16,580 nucleotides of DNA from CAZLGM01 sp964623625 (GTDB lineage Bacteria; Desulfobacterota; Desulfobulbia; Desulfobulbales; Desulfocapsaceae), in contig CAZUUJ010000074.1 of NCBI GenBank assembly GCA_964623625.1, positions 1 to 16,580 on the forward strand, given 5' to 3'. Shown piece after piece: positions 14,407 to 16,580 of this stretch. The position numbers and the translations under genes are program-made. Under the pieces are notes generated by a model, which saw only the letters and a program-made list of their open reading frames with translations, was not told the origin of the DNA and searched no databases. How positions within the stretch are numbered: the first letter of the stretch is position 1; each line of letters starts with the position of its first letter.

Positions 14407-15246
14407 ATGTTCAATTCAGAACAAGAACTACAACAAAGCAATAGATCAATATTACCGAAAAATTGTGGAATGTTGCATTTCTGCAGACCAGAAACCATTG
14501 AGGAGGATAATCTTGATCGGAAACTTCTTGCCTCGGCCCAAGCATTTGTAGTTCCCTTCGAAGGCCAGGTGTTGAAGGGCTATAAATGGGGTGAAGGTAA
14601 GACAGTTCTTCTGGTTCATGGCTGGAGCTCAAGGGCCAGTCATATGGCATTTTTAGGTCGAAATCTTGTGAAGGCTGGTTTCTGTGTAATAGCATATGAT
14701 TGTCCTGGCCATGGGAATTCTATTTATAACAATGAAAATGTGCGGACAAACCTGCCTGAATATTGCCGTGCAATTTATCATGTAACAAACAAAGTTGGGC
14801 CCCTGTACGCTATCATTGGTCATTCATTTGGAGCAGCTGCTGCAGTATTTACCCTTGTAGGTCAGGCAAATCTGTTGGGGTATAAAATAGATGCAAAAAA
14901 ACTGGTTATGATAAGTTCACCCTCTGGTATCCATCAGATGGTTACCCATTTCTGCAAACGAAACGGATTTTGTGATGCCACTCACAGACAAATGATAGCT
15001 CTTTTAGAGGACGAGTTTCCTCTGAAAGCGAAGGATTATGAGATTAGCAATGCTCTAGAAAAAATAGATGCCAGGGTTCTGGCAATACATGATAAAGACG
15101 ATGAAGAGATTGATATTAAAGATGCTAGGAAAATGTTGGCAGATCATAAGAGGGTAGAATTCTTTGAAACCAGTGGGGAAGGGCATCGTAAAATACTGGT
15201 CAGTAGAGGGTTGTTACGAGTTGTGATGAAATTCTTAAAGAGTTAG
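14407..15246 (+). CDS. Alpha/beta hydrolase fold protein
   Basis: A 279-residue soluble hydrolase (esterase/lipase-like). The oxyanion strand reads LLVHGWSSRASH (about 68-79), the nucleophile elbow is GHSFGAA with S140, and the catalytic histidine is H260 in SGEGHRKIL. The acid is probably D231 or D232 in IHDKDDEEI. YDCPGHGNS near 97 is the usual strand-4 motif. No signal peptide or membrane segment is visible. AGAGGAG four bases before the ATG is a strong ribosome binding site. It lies downstream of, and on the same strand as, the PAS-LuxR regulator. Substrate cannot be told from sequence; carboxylesters, thioesters or lactones are all possible, and a signal-degrading role beside a LuxR-type gene would be speculation. 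Confidence 0.92.
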   Translation: MFNSEQELQQSNRSILPKNCGMLHFCRPETIEEDNLDRKLLASAQAFVVPFEGQVLKGYKWGEGKTVLLVHGWSSRASHMAFLGRNLVKAGFCVIAYDCPGHGNSIYNNENVRTNLPEYCRAIYHVTNKVGPLYAIIGHSFGAAAAVFTLVGQANLLGYKIDAKKLVMISSPSGIHQMVTHFCKRNGFCDATHRQMIALLEDEFPLKAKDYEISNALEKIDARVLAIHDKDDEEIDIKDARKMLADHKRVEFFETSGEGHRKILVSRGLLRVVMKFLKS

Positions 15247-15272
15247 CCGCCAAGACAATCTGAACTATTACA

Positions 15273-15304
15273 CTGGTGTTTGATTCTATTTTCTCAAACA
15301 CCAG
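15273..15304 (+). terminator. Possible terminator hairpin after the hydrolase gene
   Basis: CTGGTGTTTGA (15273-15283) pairs perfectly with TCAAACACCAG (15294-15304) around a 10-base pyrimidine-rich loop, 26 bases after the stop codon. It lacks a following T-run, so it may end transcription weakly or protect the 3' end. Confidence 0.5.
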
Positions 15305-15458
15305 ACTTGATTATAACTCCGCAGTAACTGACCTGTACCTTGCGATCTTTACTGTTGTTGACCCTTAGCTGGCCTTCATCCATTATAAGAGTTTTTTGCC
15401 AGTGCAATATTCTTGAGCCTGTTAAATGCTCTCGGAGAACGGTAATCGGGAAGTTCAG
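15305..15458. other. Short gene-free stretch
   Basis: No supported feature. Part of it (about 15395-15458, minus strand) can be read in frame as a possible continuation of the hybrid-kinase relic, ending TGA near 15395; this is weak. Confidence 0.3.
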
Positions 15459-16084
15459 TCAGAACCGTTTGAACGGTAGGTTTTGCTGAGGTGGTTTTTG
15501 ATAAATCCGATAGGGCTTGATGAAGACTATTGTCTGAACATTTTTAAAGGTCAGTGGGAATGAGTAACTTTTCCTGTCATGTAACAGATGTTTGCTGATC
15601 ATGTTGAAGATCTCAGATTTTCTGAAAGGTTTACCGACAAAATCATTTCCGCCCTGCTCAATCACCCGTAATCGATCTTTTCAAATGCACTGGCGGTCAG
15701 GGCAATAATAACTGTATCTCGGCCAGCCGATTCTTTCTTGATTTCTTTGATAGCCTCACAGCCGTCCATGACCGGCATGCGGATATCCATCCGGTTAAAG
15801 TGAGGCCGCCAATTGCGCCATTTATCTATGGCATCGCGGCCATTAACAGTCTCCTGCACTTGGAATCCAACTGTGCGTAGTAGAGTGGTCAGAAGGTTAC
15901 GATTATTGTCTTTGTCTTTAACCACCAACAAGCGGAATTGCTGTTGGTCATCCTCAAGGCCGATAACTTTCCTACTGGAGCTGGATGACTTATTGGCAGT
16001 TTCATCAGTTATTTCCACTGGTAACTCAAAGGAAAAAGGGGTAAACATGACACCTATCAATAAAATTAAAAATGGCAGCAACAA
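15459..16084 (-). pseudogene. Receiver-domain relic of a hybrid histidine kinase, truncated and frameshifted
   Basis: Read on the minus strand, the fragment starts with what looks like the end of a HATPase domain (TPFSFELPVEI), a Ser-rich linker, and then a receiver domain: FRLLVVKDKDNNRNLLTTLL, the phospho-acceptor D in MDIRMPVMDG, and IIALTASAFE. The first acidic pair is damaged (VVKD where VVDD is usual). The frame is lost at about 15665-15670 and resumes one frame over as VIEQGGNDFVGKPFRKSEIFNMISKHL, the rest of the receiver including the conserved K-P. The histidine kinase core that should precede it is absent. A further open stretch to about 15395 in a third frame may be more of the same gene. 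One base change in length plus the 5' loss make it non-functional, unless a sequencing error explains the frameshift. Confidence 0.8.
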
Positions 16085-16192
16085 AAGGGTACGTTACGAC
16101 TTCACTCATAGATATCTAGCCTGTTCACTTTTGTTCCCGGGAAGTTTAAGCTCTTTATAGAGAAGGCTCTTGGCATCATCCACAGAGCTAGA

Positions 16193-16221
16193 TTGACAAT
16201 AAATTGTCAGGGCTGTATCCT
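16193..16221 (+). promoter_or_regulatory. Sigma70-like promoter candidate at the start of repeat copy B
   Basis: TTGACA (16193-16198), a 17-base spacer and TATCCT (16216-16221). It overlaps the small palindrome GACAATAAATTGTC (16195-16208). Transcription would run through copy B into the MoxR-type gene with a leader of about 190 bases. In copy A the equivalent boxes read TTGATA and TGTTTT, which is weaker. Confidence 0.45.
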
Positions 16222-16411
16222 TTTCCCGACATGTTAAGAGACGCTTTAAGTGCGATTGTTGAAAAGCGCAGTTTCCAGTGACAGATAAATTTTTTTTTAA
16301 AGTACTGGTATCCATTTAACCCCATTTTGCTTTATCGAGTGGAAACTATCGGGTTCAAGATCTTAAATCTGCTTGTGTGGGAATGGTGTGAAAAGCAAAT
16401 TCCTATCATCT
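16195..16411 (+). repeat. Diverged direct repeat, copy B
   Basis: It aligns with 13218-13433 at a nearly constant offset of 2977-2978 bases. Shared blocks are AATAAATTGTCAGG (16198-16211), TTTTGCTTTATCGAGT (16325-16340) and TTCAAGATCTTAAAT (16354-16368). The similarity fades a few bases before the MoxR-type start codon. Confidence 0.8.
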
Positions 16412-16417
16412 ACTCAA

Positions 16418-16580
16418 ATGACTGACAATGCGAATGATTTTTCCGGCGGCAGTCGGTATGTCCTGGACAGCGAACTTGCCAGGATCGTCAATATTTCAGT
16501 GGCCTTGGAGATGCCGTTGCTGCTCAAAGGTGAGCCGGGAACCGGTAAAACCATGCTGGCCCATGCTATTGCCGAAAACC
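16418..16580 (+). CDS. MoxR-type AAA+ ATPase, 5' fragment
   Basis: The first 54 codons are visible before the window ends. The segment SRYVLDSELARIVNISVALEMPLLLKGEPGTGKTMLAHAIAEN carries the MoxR-type Walker A (GEPGTGKT, residues 38-45). Family members are chaperone-like ATPases that usually act with a von Willebrand factor A protein encoded next door to insert metals or assemble complexes; the partner would lie to the right, outside the window. The ATG at 16418 has no clear Shine-Dalgarno. An in-frame GTG at 16388 has GGGA close upstream and would add ten residues; that part lies within repeat copy B, where copy A also has an aligned GTG. The start is therefore uncertain but the identity is not. 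Confidence 0.87.
   Translation, partial: MTDNANDFSGGSRYVLDSELARIVNISVALEMPLLLKGEPGTGKTMLAHAIAEN

Larger units (their letters stand above)
16085..16417. other. Intergenic region carrying direct-repeat copy B
   Basis: Between the kinase relic and the MoxR-type gene. Most of it is repeat copy B. A minus-strand open frame of 69 codons (16106-16315, beginning MDTSTLKKNLSVTGNC) crosses the repeat, but the matching strand of copy A is interrupted by stops, so I do not call it a gene. Confidence 0.5.

Noticed and set aside
16106..16315. 69-codon minus-strand ORF across repeat copy B
   Set aside because: The aligned strand of copy A has several stops, and the protein matches nothing I know.
1..16580. 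CRISPR array, tRNA or rRNA genes
   Set aside because: No regularly spaced short repeats, no cloverleaf with a TTCRA arm and no rRNA-like sequence were found on reading both strands.

Overview
The window looks like a chromosome fragment from an anaerobic, sulfate-reducer-like member of the Desulfobacterota, most probably near Desulfobulbales. This is inferred from gene content, with no marker gene to prove it: a transcarboxylase-type operon as used in methylmalonyl-CoA (propionate) metabolism, a GlcD/GlcF-type 2-hydroxyacid dehydrogenase pair, and a Cys-rich PAS-LuxR regulator. The sequence is draft quality: a run of exactly 100 N at 2534-2633 is flanked on both sides by the same 55 bases, so it looks like a scaffolding artefact.

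Left part (1-4397, minus strand): a four-gene operon read right to left. It holds a biotin-dependent carboxyltransferase beta/12S subunit, an ABM-domain small protein, a short conserved-looking protein, and a pyruvate/oxaloacetate carboxyltransferase (5S-like) fused to a biotin carrier domain that runs off the left edge. Together they would move CO2 between oxaloacetate/pyruvate and propionyl-/methylmalonyl-CoA. A 773-base divergent intergenic region (4398-5170) follows, with a perfect 9+9 palindrome, a degenerate second copy of it, a good sigma70-like promoter and a multi-helix RNA candidate in front of ridA.

Centre (5171-8287, plus strand): ridA, an amidohydrolase-fold protein in which every recognisable metal ligand is substituted (a probable pseudoenzyme), and metK with its own promoter candidate and a strong terminator. 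A long imperfect palindrome of unknown nature sits between metK and the convergent glcDF pair (8539-11190, minus strand), which encodes the FAD and Fe-S subunits of a glycolate/D-lactate-type dehydrogenase.

Right part (11191-16580): an eroded accessory-looking region. It has a decayed REP-associated tyrosine transposase between perfect 18-bp inverted ends, a compact histone-deacetylase-family enzyme, a PAS-LuxR regulator, an alpha/beta hydrolase, a frameshifted receiver-domain relic of a hybrid histidine kinase, and the start of a MoxR-type AAA+ ATPase. Two diverged but colinear copies of a ~215-bp sequence, in direct orientation about 2.98 kb apart, bracket the luxR-hydrolase-receiver segment. 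The second copy supplies a promoter-like sequence just before the moxR-like gene.
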